DNA of 64,000 nucleotides from Siderastrea siderea. Its lineage: Eukaryota; Cnidaria; Anthozoa; Scleractinia; Rhizangiidae. Positions 22,811-37,400 of this stretch are shown piece after piece. The position numbers and the translations under genes were made by a program. The DNA is taken from contig OZ034968.1 of NCBI GenBank assembly GCA_964030785.1, positions 71,966,899 through 72,030,898 of the forward strand, given 5' to 3'. Under the pieces are notes generated by a model. That model searched no databases, was not told the DNA's origin, and saw nothing but the letters and a program-made list of their open reading frames with translations. Each line of letters starts with the position of its first letter. Within the stretch, counting starts at the first letter, position 1.

Positions 22811-24698
22811 CACCCAACTTTTCTGTCAGGATTCCCTAACAGTTAGCCAGTACTCATTTATACAGCTGGGTAGAGACAGACAATGTGGACATGTCCCGCC
22901 ACATTTTAAGTGTGTGTGTGTGTGTGTGTGTGTGTGTTGATTTTGTCTGACCGGCTGCCCATCCCTGTTACATGCCCCTTGCGTAAAATACGTGATTTTT
23001 GTCGCAGCGTTCATGTCCCTACAAACTGACCCCTTGTGTTTGCCCACTTTAAGGACAAAGCGTTGACGTACTTGAATTTTGCAAGAAAATTAACACTGTA
23101 AGAAACACGCAGCGACATATTTAAGCCGGCTAAACTTGCACTAACTTAACTAACTTACTTAAATTTGCACCACTACTAAATTCAAGATTCAATAACGGTA
23201 TTGACCCTTGGCGTATCAACTACGAAGTCCATGCAAGTTATTTTGAGTTCTTCACTACATTTAAAGCCACTCTTATTTGTTTTGTTTTTGTTTTTCCACA
23301 AACCACAAGGAGAGGTAAAAAACACTGAATGAAAACTCTTATTGTGTGGGTTTTCTTCTAAGTCAAATATTTCTTACATCAAGTTCTCTTTTAAACCGTT
23401 CCAACCAGTACTAAAAGATTAACCTGTATTTAAGCGGTCAGCTACGCCTTCCCCAAGGGTAGCCGCTACACGCTTGACTGTACGCATGTATATGAGTAGA
23501 ATGATTACACTCACTCACTCACTCAGTCATTCTCTTCGTGCCGAGTAGCACATAAGGCGTCCGCGTAGAATGATTACGCCACTTTTTTCGCCTTCGATTG
23601 CGACTAAATGGTCAGATTCTGGCCATCCGCGACTAAGGAAGATTTTTTCTCTCTGAACCTTTCGTCTTTCGTTTCATTGAAGTCATATCAGTATCGCTTC
23701 AAATGCAAGTACAAAACTTGATCTTTCCAAAACTGTTTAGGAATAAGGGGGTTATTAAAACATGTTCGGCAGTTGATACTCTTGTTTTGCGACTGGGTAA
23801 AAAAGGTTAAAAACCATCCCTTGGTACACTAGGGGTCGAGTTTTGTGCTTTTCAAAGTGAAAAATTCGAGTGACGATGGAGCAGGAGGCATTGTCTTTAA
23901 TTAGTGTTAGGCTACGCCCAAAAGGACACTCGGTGGAGGAAATGGCCAGCTGACTTGAGGTGAGCAATTATGCTTTTTAAAAATGCCAAATGGAGCGTTT
24001 GGTCGATTATCAAACTAAATAGTAAAGTAAACGAGTAAATTAAATACTCGTTAAACATTAGCCATCATATTCATAAATGTTTATTATTTGTTTAAAAATT
24101 GGAACATTAATCATTTATTTTAAAAAGATGCGTCATTCCTTTCAGAATATTAATATATCTAAGTTTTGTAAGACAAAAGTTTACAATCACAAAAGTTTGC
24201 TTTATTTCTTCACGACCTTTCCAAAGGTACATTTAAAAAAATTCAGTCAACAATTTTTAGATTGCTAACTGATTTTTAAATTGTTAACTTATAAAAATAT
24301 TCTAAACTGTAACCTCCTCAGTCCCTGCTTCCGTAATCACACGTGCGCGCGCGAGTGACGCGCATAGCCATGCGTTGGAACTCGGGGCAAACAAGGAATC
24401 ACGTGGGAAAAAAAGGAAGCCGGGTTCAGTGAAAAACCGTTAAAGTTGCAACAATCTTCTACAATAAATGCTGTGCCTTTGTCTTAATAACATAAAGTCT
24501 ACTAATTATCATCTTGGTGAGTCCTCCATAAATATCGCGCCCATAAATATTGGCACTTTCAATTACCTTCCTCGCAGCCAATATTCACCACAATCTAGTT
24601 ATAATTTTGTGCAATAACAATATTTAGTTTCGCATCTAAACATCGAAGCTTTTTCTGTATTAAGTCATTTAAAATGTAACGTAACGTTCAATAAATTC
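22811..24698. other. Intergenic or intronic DNA, no gene seen
   Basis: Apart from the (TG)n run there is no supportable exon on either strand. On - I looked for a signal peptide or ShKT exon for the TSP1-trypsin gene and found none. Short (ACTC)n sequence occurs near 23510. Confidence 0.45.
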
Positions 24699-25097
24699 TT
24701 AAAGGGGCATAGTCACGCTATTTTAGTTCACATTAAAAATAAAAAAAATATGTCCTCACATCAATGAACGCTCACAAATAATGGTCTAATTTTGTTACCA
24801 AAGACTATATTACTCCCCTGAAACTATTTTCTGTCGTCTGTTGCTACGGATGGCACGGATGGAAATGGATTGCAATTTGAAAAAATTAAATTAGGCTAAA
24901 CTTTTCAAATTCTTTCAGCGTGTTGACATTAAATCGATATTTAATGGTCATGATTTGTTTTCTCTTAATGAAATTAAGTTAATATGTTCCTTTAAATGTT
25001 CAAACACAATGTTGGGCATGGATAAAGTTAACTACCGATAATTTTAGCACAGTTTTGACCAGAAATCTGCGAAATCCTCGTGACCATGCCCCTGTAA
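24699..25097. mobile_element. MITE with TTAA-type target (copy 2)
   Basis: The ends AGGGGCATAGTCACG and CGTGACCATGCCCCT are inverted repeats, with TTAA on the left (24699-24702) and a degenerate GTAA on the right. The interior aligns with 465-827. It lies just downstream of the long protease gene's 3' end. Confidence 0.6.
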
Positions 25098-25380
25098 TCT
25101 AGGTTGTTAAATTTCTAGCCATTTCATTCGTTCACTAGAAAACTAGCGAGGTGCTGCTATTGTGAAATTCCTAAACCACATGTTACTGTTTTGAGTTATG
25201 TGATACTCTTGAATCCTAACATGCCACCGTTCACAAGCATGAGAGCTACGGAACAATACTTTCTAGTGATGCTGTTTACCATTTTCAGGGATGTTTTAAC
25301 TTGTTTCCGTAGATGACATCCTGAAGTGTAATTAGACTAACGAAATCTATTGAGCAGTTCCTTAAATAAATTTGGCACTG

Positions 25381-25386
25381 TTTATT
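25381..25386 (-). promoter_or_regulatory. Poly(A) signal of the long protease gene
   Basis: TTTATT on + (AATAAA on -) lies about 100 bases beyond the stop codon at 25487; a second one follows near 25414. Confidence 0.5.
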
Positions 25387-25486
25387 TTTCTACTCGCTGT
25401 AAATGTAGTGCTAGTTTATTTTCTGTTTTGATTTGGCATCTTTGAGAGCGACCCTTGTTGCGGATCACGCTCTCCCTCCTTTCGCC

Positions 25487-28400
25487 TTAACTCATTTCCT
25501 TGTCAATCCAGGACCGGAAGTAACTGACGTTTGTGTACACGCCTGGCCGTCTCTCCTGAGCGCATCCAATACCCCAGCTGACGGCCCCCGCCAATACGAA
25601 ACTTCCATTCTCAAAACACACAAGCGGCCCTCCGCTATCACCTTGACAACTGTCAATCCGGCCCTGGTCATACCCTGCGCAAATCATTCTGTCTGTAATC
25701 CGGTTTCCTTTGTACATCTCAGAACATTCCTTACTTTCGATGATAGAGACTTTGCCCACACGTAGTCGCTCTGATACCGGTCCTGACTCGCGTATTTTGC
25801 CCCACCCAGTGACGTAGCAGGGTGTATTGGCGGAGAAATTCCAAGGAGAGCTCGGCATACATACGGGACTCATGGTGTCATTATATACGACACTTGTGCT
25901 CAGATGCAGCAAGGCAATGTCGTAGTCCATGGTTCTTTCGTTGTACTTGGGATGCATGCAAATTTTGGAAACACCTGTGGCAATGTACGGGAAAAAAATT
26001 TAAAACGTTTCCTTTCGTACCTCCCTGTGTGGTTATTGATATTACAAGCACTTAGCGTTGAGCACTTAATATTTGTCTTAAGCCCTTTTCAGATACAGAC
26101 TTGACTCGTGTGATGTGGCCCTTTTCCAATTGTAGATGAATTCTTAAAGTGTGGTTATTAAGAGGTACTTTCCAGTGCTGTTGTTTATTGTGCTGTACAA
26201 GGTGGTTCTACTTTTGAGTTTGTGGATGAAATCCTTAAGCATAACCGTTCAAATGAAAGTTACTGAGCAGTACTTTCCTATAGCATGGAGTTTTTTGATC
26301 GATTCTTTGGACCTGTTTTCCTTTCAGTAAACTCAGGGAAAATAGTTTAGCCTTAAAATGTGCAATGAAAAACAAACATACTAACCAACTAACATGTAAA
26401 AAAGAGTTACCCGTGTATATCTCGTGCCCTTCATCCTTCTTAATGTCCGACTCTCCCAAGACAACCCTTAGTCGCTGTGATGGGTAAGGTTCCACGCAGC
26501 CACGCCTTCTACTAACAAATTCCGCAATACAGTGAGCAGCGGTTAACACCCACTCTTGGTTGAGCAAGGAACCACCGCAGAAGATGCCGTTATTGTTATT
26601 TAAAAGCCCAACTTGCCAGGGCCACTTTTGAACGGAAGTGATCCTGCCACCAACAATACGGCCTAAAGGTAACCGTGGTTTACCTTGTTTAATAAAAAGA
26701 AGCAATGTCGATGAGTTGAAAAGTGAATGTGAAGAGAGCTAACATACAGAACCCCATACACTTCCATTCTGAGACACCACTTTTCGCTTTCAAAAGAATA
26801 CATGGTTGTTGGCAAGAAAAGACTCCAAGGTCCGGTTAAGTCACTCATGGCAATTAACATGGTGGTTAAGAGAAGAAACACTGAAGAAATAAACAGTAAG
26901 GGGGGAGTCAATGTTTTACGCAGAAACTTTTTGCAAGGAAAAATGGCCGATGTTATGTAAATAAAGGTCGGATTTGTCAAAAATTACGAAATTTGACACC
27001 ACTCTTGCTACCTCGAGCCTCGCCACTTGAACAGAGTTCAACATAGCAGGGTTTTATAGTAATACACTGACGAACTCTCGTAAAGTAAGACTTCATTTGT
27101 CTGTGAAAAAACCCTTACCAGTGTCACACTCTCTTGTCTGAACCCCATAGCCCTCACACGGTCGACCCCCGTGTTCCGGAGGAGGATCAATGCAGTATCG
27201 CAGCCTGTTCGCCTTTTCTTTTCCGCCGCAGGTCTTTATGCAACTGCTCCAAGCGTTCCAAGGACCCCAGTTACCATGAACTACTGCAATGATAAGAACT
27301 GAATTTAGAACTGCGAAAAAAGCCCGCGTGGTTTTACATTGACAGTTAGTGTGTGTAATTGGCAGTATTGTTCTTGGGAAGACAGTTTGAGGAAGCAAGT
27401 TGATGCTTTACCGCTTTCTTTTGTGGCTACACCGTGCAGAGTTTGCCTTCGGGCAAGCAATACTCCAGCTAAACACAGGTTTACATACTGTCAGAAATAA
27501 TTCTTCTTTTGAATTTGACATCAGGCAAGGAATAGTCATACCGGCGAGCCATGCACACGGCCATGCATGTAGCTCATGCACACGGCCAGTGCTTTTAGCT
27601 CCACTTTTGCGCATAAAGCATGTAGAAGTATGACTTCTCCTGTCGGAATGAGATACTTATTCATCACAGAGTTACCCTCACCCAATGATACCTCTGAGTG
27701 GAGACGTTAAGACGATAAGGAACACAATACTTCAGCAAAAAATCAAACTAAAGCAACCGACCTCTTGCCCCTAAATGAACTTGGCGATGACCCTTCATTT
27801 ATTCGTCGTCCACATTGAAAACTGAGGTTTAAGAAAATCTCCAATTTTTATGGACCAGATGGCGTCAAAATGCGTTCCACTTCAGGTTGCCACCCGTAGC
27901 TAACACTGGCTAAAGTGCGTTTGTGCTTTAGTTTCCGATTCATAGTTTATGTCATTACCATCGCCAGAGAGTTCGTCATCACTGCCGCCATCATCACCTC
28001 TTCCATCCTCGTCATCATCATGAGGCTCGTCAAAGCCATATTCCTCACTTGTCCAAATGGTCTGAAAACAAGATTTAAAACGTCTGAAAACGAAGGACTC
28101 TGCCTGAAAACTTGACCAATAAAACGTCCCGAGAGAGATTCGAGAGTCTTAACTGGCCCGTGTCCTTAGTTCGACAAAGCCTGTGAACCGGTTCTCTGTT
28201 AGGAATTAGAGAAAAAACAAAGGTCGGAGAGCGAACGGAACCAAACCCCAATAAGGAACCTGTTCACAGGTTACGGTCGATGAGAGTGTAGACCATGAGA
28301 ATGACGTCATAGGCAACGCAAACATAAAGGCCACGTAATATGGGCAACATTTTTGCGCAACAGATGTTCCACTGCAAATGAGATCGTTTGTTTTCCGTAT

Positions 28401-31400
28401 TCCTATCTGCTCGCGCAACGAATTTTCATGCTGCAGAAAGTGTGTGTCTTTCTACTTTTCACGGCACTATGAAAATTTGTTGAGCCCAGAGATGATACTG
28501 TAAGCGCAACAAAGAATTATCATCTTAACCTGCAACGCAACATTGTTGCAGGACAAGTTGCCCGTATTACTTGGCGCTAAGGAAAGGTTTGCTAATTTTC
28601 TCGTTACGATAAAATGTTTTAATGTCATTGCGAAAAAAAAACCGACAAACAAAAACAAATAAACAAATCTGCCTCTGCCTGGTCTACACGAAGATAAAGC
28701 TTGGTAATGCGGCTCGTGGACTCACTAGAGTGAATTCTAAACATTTTATGGCGTCATTTCTACTGTACCTAGACTATGAGCAGTTTCTCTTGTCAGCTCA
28801 GGGATATTTGAGCCAAACGAAAAAGCGAGCGAGTGAGCGCGAATAATGCCTGGCGCGCGTGGCAGGCGACATTCGGGCTTGCACCAGAAGACACCGAGCA
28901 GGCGAATTTGATGTTCGCCCGCGTGTTGCCATTTTTTTTTTCGCTCGACTATTCCTGAGCGGAAACGGAAATAGAGACTCAAATTTACATTTCCTGAGAA
29001 GCCTTTAAAGTGTATATGACAGATTTTTTTTTTTCGCCTGATCGAATCTAAATGACATCCTGATACAAATATCAAAAATTATTTTTCGATTTCGATTTTC
29101 CTTCCCCGCGCTTTTGCCGTTTAAAAACGTGAAATTTTACTTCCGGTCATATCAAAAACCGCGCAAAGGGAGACCTGGGCATAGTCACCTTGTGACGTCA
29201 TACCAGGAACGGAGTCGATGCCAAAACAAGCTACGTGGGCTGCATTGCGCAGATCTAATTCATTTTATTTTTCTTTATTCCGCAACCGCCAAATTACGCA
29301 CAAAATTATGTGAAACTGCTGATGTTACAAGTAATCTGGGCAGTGATTTGGAGTTTTAGAGTCCACCGAATGCGAATCGCCAACTTCTGATGTTGAAAGT
29401 GGAACAGAACTCGAGATCGAGAAAGAAGCTATTCACGCCAGAAGATCCTTACATAGACAAGCCGCTTGCCGATGAATATTGACTTACATATGCCAAATTT
29501 CTAACACATCCTGGGTGTCTGGCGTTCTGTCAAATTCCACACTTCCGAATTGTTCAGCTAATTTGCAATCTAGTCTCTCTGTGTTTGGCCTCAGCATGAC
29601 AAGTCCTTAAAAAATCTCATTTAAACAAAAGAATCCAGTTTAAAACTCGTTTGTCGCGGAATTTGGCCAATCATTTTATTCCCAGAATGACAAATGATCA
29701 TTATCAGCTTGGTGAAATTAAGGCTTGGGTATTCAGGGCGCTCTCTGCGATCACAGAGTGACGTGAAACAAAAGATCCCAGAGAAAGAGTTTCGTTGTGA
29801 AGAGAAGGCACTGAAAGGGAAGGTTATTTTTTGAGAAGGTGAAAGTGTAAACTTGCAATGTTAAAGTGTATTTGACAGTTTTTTTTATTTGCCTGATCGA
29901 ATCTAAATGACATCATGATACAAATATCAAAAATTATTTTTCGATTTCGATTTTCCTTCCCCACGCTTTTTTTAGAAACATACTTGTTGCTCTTCGTGTT
30001 TTTTCTATCGAAGTCCTTTTAAGGAAAACCATAGTTTTTACTATGTCTAAATGTCAAACCAATCGGTTCAAGGGAATCTCGATAACTCGAAGCCGGTTTT
30101 TTTAAACCGCGAACCTTTGTTAACTCCGCGTTGAGCCAAAAGCAGTTTTCTCGGCTTCACTCTGCTGCAGGGTTTATTACCTGACTAACAGTAACGTAGT
30201 CCTAATAAAGATAACACTAACGGTTTCGAGTTTTCAGGATTCAACTAGTGCTGTGGTTATGTGCCAATCTTAGCAAAACTAGTTTTCCTTTAAAAATAAA
30301 TATAGCCCTTTTTGAACACTTTTCCAGCAAAGAAACGGTTCATGCTCAGCCTATGATGCGCAATTGCTTTTAGAGCAAGGTAGTTTAAGTCTAAGGATAT
30401 CTTCGGGCATTCTGGTGTTTCATACACCATTTTCTTTTACTGCGACCATGGGCCAAAAGTAGTGCCATTTACCCAACAAAGAAAACAAATTTCTACTTAC
30501 CCTCGTTGCCTGGCATCCGTTTCGCGTGAAAAGGGCAAAACTCAACAAAACCAGCGGGAAGAAAATCTTGAAAAAGAAGGCCATCATGTATCTTTGGTTT
30601 CCTTGCAGTCTCTTCGAGTTTTGAATCAATTTGCAGCCCGACTAGGCACTTAAGATGGTCCACGAACCGCAAACCTCAAGACGTGATACGCAAATGATGC
30701 TCCTCGGTTAAAAGGTTGGATGAATATACTCGTGGTCAAATTTCAAAAACCAACCAGTCCCGTTGTGAGCTGAAGAAGTGCTGGCAATAGGAAACTGTGA
30801 AAATACTTTTCATATCTTGCCAGGATTCCAAGGTAAAAACAAGAGCCGCAGGGAGCTATCGGACACCAGAATGCGCTAAGGAATTCGATAAATTTTCCGC
30901 GGACTGTTCCAAAATAAAATACGCGCTGAGATTAGAACGAGTGAGTGGGTCATCAAGTACTGATCCGATAATTCTAGGGGTATAAACTCTTCAAGATTCC
31001 TGTGAATAGTAAGGCCGTGCGTGAGGATTAGGCTATAAGCTTTTAATAAGATTGACGACAAGAAAACGTGTTAGTCATTGTGTCTACGCGTGGGTCAAAC
31101 CGCATGAGCTACCTATTCTTTCAATTCACCTCAGGAAACGCAGCGCAGTTCATCGGTTCTCAGCCAGAACTCAGAGATGAGAAAAATGACACACAAAAAA
31201 TCCATTGTGCCAAAAAAGGCGTTCAGCGGAAATTCGGAGTGTTAAGTTAAATAATGTGAAGATGACACGTTGAAGGAAAAAGAACAGATGAAGTATAGCC
31301 ATGGGAGGGGCCTCTACGTCGTTTTCCTATAAAATGGTGCTTATTTTCGGCGTGACGGTTATTTATGTAATTGCGAAATCAGACAAACCGCTGGAGGTCA

Positions 31401-34400
31401 GAAAAGCATCATAATATTTTTAGGAATTTTTTAAAGTAAAGCAATATCAAGGAATTTTAGCCAGAGGGAAACTATCAGCATTCAGAGATTGTTTGGTGGA
31501 ATGATTAAAACAGATCACACAAATCTATCCACAACTTTCCTGATGAAAGCCACAGTCATCCCAAGCTTGAGCAGTCCATGCTGACGTTTCCGTGCATGCC
31601 CTTTGCACCGAGGCGTTTCACGTGCACGTGTGTAATAATATCCTTGTCACATATTACTAATTTTTGTCCAGTTATTTCCAAACGATGGTCAGCTGCACAA
31701 TGATGTCTGCATGGCTGTAAAACTCGAGCTGTAAAACTGGTGAAAAATGAGCGTAAGGAGGCGATGCAACTCGTTTCTTTTTTAAGTGTCCCCGCTTGCA
31801 GACACGATAAGACAGAAAGCCAATGTCGATGAAATGCACATGAGCGGTAAAAAGACTTGTCTTGGTCGAGTATTTTTCAATCCTCTTTGAGATGGGGGTT
31901 TCCTTTGGCTGAGGGTAGATGAGGCTATCCCATTTGAACAATGTAGTGAAGGGCCGAGTTTTTTTCGGTGTGGTTTGACTATTCGGAAGTTTAACCGTTA
32001 ACTAGGAGGTAAACTAGAGAGTTTTATACGAAAAAGATAAATATAAAATGTGTTTCACCACCACCACCAGCAGAAGGTACTTGGTGTGAAGACAAGAAAT
32101 ATGTTTTTTGTTTTTGCTTTGTTTGTTTGCTTTTTCTTTCTTTTTAATTCGTGTTTAGTCATACTCCGAAAGTTGTCACGTACATGCTAGCTGCACAGCT
32201 GGCACAAACATATTACTATACTAAAATAAAGCAGATAAAGAAACTAGGAAACTGTTTCAATAAAATGGCCTGAAAATGAGAAAAAAAGGGCGGACAGACT
32301 TCTCTTCAGATGAATTTCGGCTTTTTTTTCACCATTTGGCAGCATTCTCTTGCAAAATCTAGCCGGGTTTTTGAAAAGGTGGCTCTTGAAGATTTGGCCA
32401 TTTTCATCGGAACGACGCTAAAAACAAGGTTTGGTGATCCCAGTCAGCCTCAAAACCACATGAAAGAGAAAGGGAACACGCTGGGAAATTATTGATTGAA
32501 ATTGGGCCAACTTTTTTTGTTACAATTTATTTTTGTGAGTTTTTATGCTAGTTACGTCAAATTTTCAACATGAAAAGATATGTGCATGGTAAAGGGAACT
32601 ATCATTTTGATTTTTTAGTTTTTGGCATTTTTGGCGGGAAAGTGACGTCACGAATAATGGGTGAAAATTTACATTTTATATTTTGATACATTTAATAGTA
32701 GCTGCTGAAAGAGCAAGCTTACACAAGGTCAAAACCGAAGAGATAACCAAAATATGTTTATTCAGTCCAGAGATACAACTAGTTGAAATTTCCATTTGTG
32801 CTATTTTTAGTAACAAATGGCGGAAATTTCAAATTTAAAACAACCATAACTCTGGACTGAATAAACATATTTTAGTTATCTCTTCAGTTTTGACCTTGTG
32901 TAAGCTTGGTCTTTCAGCAGCTATTATAAAATGTATCAAAATTTAAAATGTTAATTTTCACCCAATGTTCGTGACGTCACTTTCCCGCCAAAAATAACCA
33001 AAACTAAAAGACCAAAACAATAGTTCCCTTTACCATGCACATCTCTATTCATGTAGAAAATTTGACGTTAATAGCATAAAAACTCACAGAGATAAATTGT
33101 AACAAAAAAAGTTGGCCCAATTTCAATCAATAATTTCCCAGCGTGAAAGGAAGGTCACAACCATAATTTTTATATTGCCGACTTTGTAGATCGTTTAAGT
33201 CGGAGAAAATGAGTCGGTTACCTTCAATAAGAGACGAACGAGCACTCTGAGAGTACGTTGTCACGTGAGCTTCAATCGAGATACGTTATGGTTACGAACT
33301 AAGCATCATTTTTATTAAAAACCGCAGGCTCGATGATTATAATAGCTCTTTCACTTTTAAGCTGAACTCGCCCCACACAAAATGATGATAAAACACGACA
33401 AGAAAGTATCTCTGTTCCGCAGACGCTTCTTTGAATATTATCTCGTATAGTTGAGGGGAGGGGAGATAAAGCTAGCAGAGGTTGGGGAGAGAAAAAAGTG
33501 AGCGCACGGGGTCCCAGCGCTTGCCAACTTCCTTTTTGACTGTGTTTTTCTTCCTTTTTCTACTGAAGGAGCCGATGCGGGGAAGAGAGAGAGTACCGCC
33601 AAGAGACTTCATTCTCTGCAAACTTTAGCATTAAACGTTAATAATGTGCCGGATCAAGAATTGTTCTCAGCGTTAACGGAAGGTGCTCAGACCCTAAACG
33701 GTGAATGCTTTACCAAGTAAACGGAAAAAGAACATGACATTCATGGGCAGGTTGTGCATTCAGAATAGGTTTCGTAAGCCTATTGTATGAGAAGGAACAT
33801 ATTAATCTACTAACTTATGCTATAATCATCACCTGGGCAATGCTGGGTGTTACAACTTGCCGTCTGCTGGTTGGTTCCTTGACAGGTACGGCCACTATTC
33901 TTAGGTGCTGGGTTGGAACAAGTTCGGGTCCTTTTGGAGTAACCCCCTCCACAGGTCTTAGAACAAACGGACCATTTGCTCCATGAGCCCCATTTACCAT
34001 CAGCTAGCAAATAAAGGAATTGTAATCAACCAAAAAGTTATCAATATCCATTTCATTCTTATAATTAACGTGGGATCTTGTTTCTTATGTAATCGTCGTC
34101 GGAAAATCGCCAACAGTCTATAAAATTGCCCTGCTTTATGCAAACGACCCTTGGTACGAGTTACACGCGGTTGTTCTTTGGAATCGGTATGCAATCCGTT
34201 TTGGAGGAACCGGAAGATTGCGCGACACGCTCATTGGTCAGATGAAAGTGAAGATCGTGCCACGTACTCTTTGGTGGGAGGAAACTGATGTTTGCATCAC
34301 GCACTCATGAGTCGGAAGAAAATGAAGATTGCGTGTCGTACGCCTTAGTAATGGAAAGTGAAGATTGCGTGGGGGAATGTGAAGGTTGGTTGATGCACGG

Positions 34401-37400
34401 CTTGGATAGTTTAAGGAAACTAAAGACTGCGTGACCAGTCAATACCGTTTTGTTGAGTTACCTGGACAACCCTGCACGTTACAAGACGTCGTATGCGTCT
34501 GCTGTCTGTTCCCTTGACACTGACGGCCGCCATTCCGAGGGGCTGGGTTAGAACAAGTGCGGCGCCTGTACTTGATGCCACCTCCGCAGGTTTTGGTACA
34601 GTACCACGGGCTCCAGGCTCCCCAGTTACCATGAACTGGCACTATGTGTAGACAAACAATTTTTAATTTCTCCTGATGACATTACATTGCTTTATAAATG
34701 CAAGGTTATGGATTTGGACGGAGCAAGAGGCAAACACTTTTGAAAGACATTGAAAATAATTGGCCTATTGCAGGAGATAATTTTTCTTGAACTTGCCTTG
34801 CAACACCAGAATATAACATCGACATCAAACTGCGACACGAGTTTCAAGATCAAGAGTACACCCCCCAAGTAACCTGTTCATTGTGATGTACAAGTTGGTT
34901 CTAGTGTTTGAGTTTTTGGATTAAATCCTAAAGTCTGGCCACTCAAATGAAAGCTATCGAGTAGTACTTTATTGTGGTACTGTCGGTTTTTTGTGTTGTG
35001 CAAGGTAGGTCTAATCTTCGAGACTGTGAACAAGATCCTTAAGTGTGACCACGCAAATGAAAGCCACTGAGCAGAACTGTTTTTGTAGTGTTTTTTTATT
35101 TGTCACTAAATTTTGAGTCTATGGATAAAATCTAAAGTGTGACAATTCAAATGGAAGCTATAAAGCAGTACTTCCCGAGAGGGTGTTTATTTTGCAGTAC
35201 ATGGTGGTTGTAACTAATGAGTTTGTGGATGAAATCCAAAAATGTAACCACTCAAATGAAAACCACTAAGCTTTCCTTTCTTTGGTACAGTACTGTTTAT
35301 TATGCTGTACAAGGTGGTTCCGACTTTTGAGTCTGTGGATGAAATCTCCTAAAATGTGATCATTGAAATGAAGGTCCTTAGGCAGTACTTTCATGTCAGT
35401 TGTGTTCGATAACTTTGATAAGAGCACTCTTGGAAGTGGAAGGGCTGGACAAAAACTGCTGTCTTTCTTACCCACACATGGAGAGTTCTTACAAGCTCTT
35501 GACTGAGTGGAGGACCCCGCACAGGTACGTCCTCCATTCTTGGGGGCTGGATTGGAGCAGGTCCGGCTCCTCCTCTGGGACCCTCCTCCACAGCTCCTTG
35601 TGCACGTGGTCCAACTTCCCCAGGACCCCCAATTTCCATTTACAGCTGTGAAAACAACAGAACACTATTTCACACATGCGTTGTTTTAAATACAAATGTT
35701 TCTCTCATTCGAATACACAAAACATTCGGGTTTTCCCAGGCAAATAATTAAACGCTAACAGCCTTGGAGAGGAGATCCAGTCTCAGAAAAATGAGACTGT
35801 AAAAAAATGAAACACGCGGAAAATCGGCGAAGAGAAATCAAGGAACATGAAAACCTTTTTTTCGTCACAGAGCGTGTGTCATGTGAGCATGAAAATTGCC
35901 AAAATTATCTTGGGAATTTTGGGAAGGCTTTGCCTTCCCATGATCCCTTGCACCTCCGAAAACTTCGGGTAGATTTAAAGCAGCAGCGCACCAGTTTTGC
36001 TCACCGTCGCTGACCGAGTTTCAAAATCGCATTCAATTCGTAATGAAATCGAAGTGAAACCATCAGTAGTTTACATAGACGAATTGAAATTTGCACTAAA
36101 AATTAAGATTTCCACTAAAAGGGTCGCCCAAAACCGGCGAGGAAATAACCAATGACAGTTTTTAAGCTGAAGCAAAACGTAGTCGTAAAGAAAAACCATG
36201 TAAGCTTAAACTGTAAATGTAAATTCAAACCACCTGTCACTCTGAGTATAAGTGGGCTTCACATTTCTTTAATCAGTACAGAGGACTGAAATCTGTGAAA
36301 GTAATTGTCTTACCGCATAAGCCACAGCTTCGCCTGCAGTTGGTCTTCATATATGCAGGGTTTCGCTGACACTCCCCTCTTCTTGACCAGTCATTACAAT
36401 ACTGGCTGTTGTCAACACAACCTGCTAATGAAGAAACAACCAATAACATCAACAGCAGTTCTTTAGCATCCAGTCTCCTAACTTAACAAGATTTAGGTTG
36501 GTGGAGGGAATCGTTAGCTTCTTCTAAGAACTTGGAATGTAAGGACCTAGGCTGTGAGTTAAGTGCCTCTTTCCGCTCGGAGATAGTTGGGCGAAAAGAA
36601 ACACACGAGCGAGAGCAAGAAGCGCTGAAACGTGACGGGGGTGTGGTAAAATACGAAAAAACGGGCAGCTGCACAACAGTGATGAATGGGATAAAGAAAC
36701 CAGTATTAAAAAAAAAATAAATATAATCAGGGGAAAAGGGTGAGTGAGTAATTTCTGCTGGCTTTACTTCTCCTTTTGTTAGACGCACAGCTCTCACTCA
36801 GTTCTGCGCAAAGTAAGGTCTTTCGACAATAATGTGTCTTTAAATCTCTATTTATTTTTGTTAAATGAGAAAGAAAATGCTCACGTCTAATTTACGTCCA
36901 CTTCAAACGTCAAACTTTTCATGTGCTGAATCTAATGCAAGTAAGCCATAGCTAAGTTATTGTATTGGCTGAATTGCACTGGATTTTACACATGAAAAGT
37001 TAGACGTTTCGAAAGGGTCTAATAACATGTCATTTGCATACCGTTTGGATCGGCAACTACACAACGTCCCAGTCTACACTAACAAAGCATATTTTATCGA
37101 CACATTCGTGTGGACGAAAATAAACAATATGGTATAAAATTTATTTAAAAGGGTAATACGGACCCGAGTAGGATTTCTTAAACGGAACGCGAGTTGGTGT
37201 TCACGGAACATAAGAGCTTGAACATAAGAATAATAGAAGAAAACAAACACGGAAAATAAAAAGCATAAAGACTGAGTGAGAAAGGAAGTGGGGACCATTT
37301 TAGCTTCACTTTTTGCTGTTCCTACCATCTGGAATAGGTACAAGAGGAATTAGTAAGGTAAAAGGACTGAAGTAAAACAAATTTAGGAGCACCTGGTTGA

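Noticed and set aside
27093..27398. Unspliced frame running into the fourth TSP1 exon as an alternative N-terminus with a hydrophobic stretch
   Set aside because: It is in frame, but the extra residues look like translated polypyrimidine tract, and a good phase-1 acceptor exists at 27283.
34000..34194. Open frame on - with a signal-peptide-like end ([18 protein letters not shown]) directly before the third TSP1 exon
   Set aside because: It is out of frame with the TSP1 exon and stops at once; the hydrophobic run is the pyrimidine tract of the splice acceptor read as protein.
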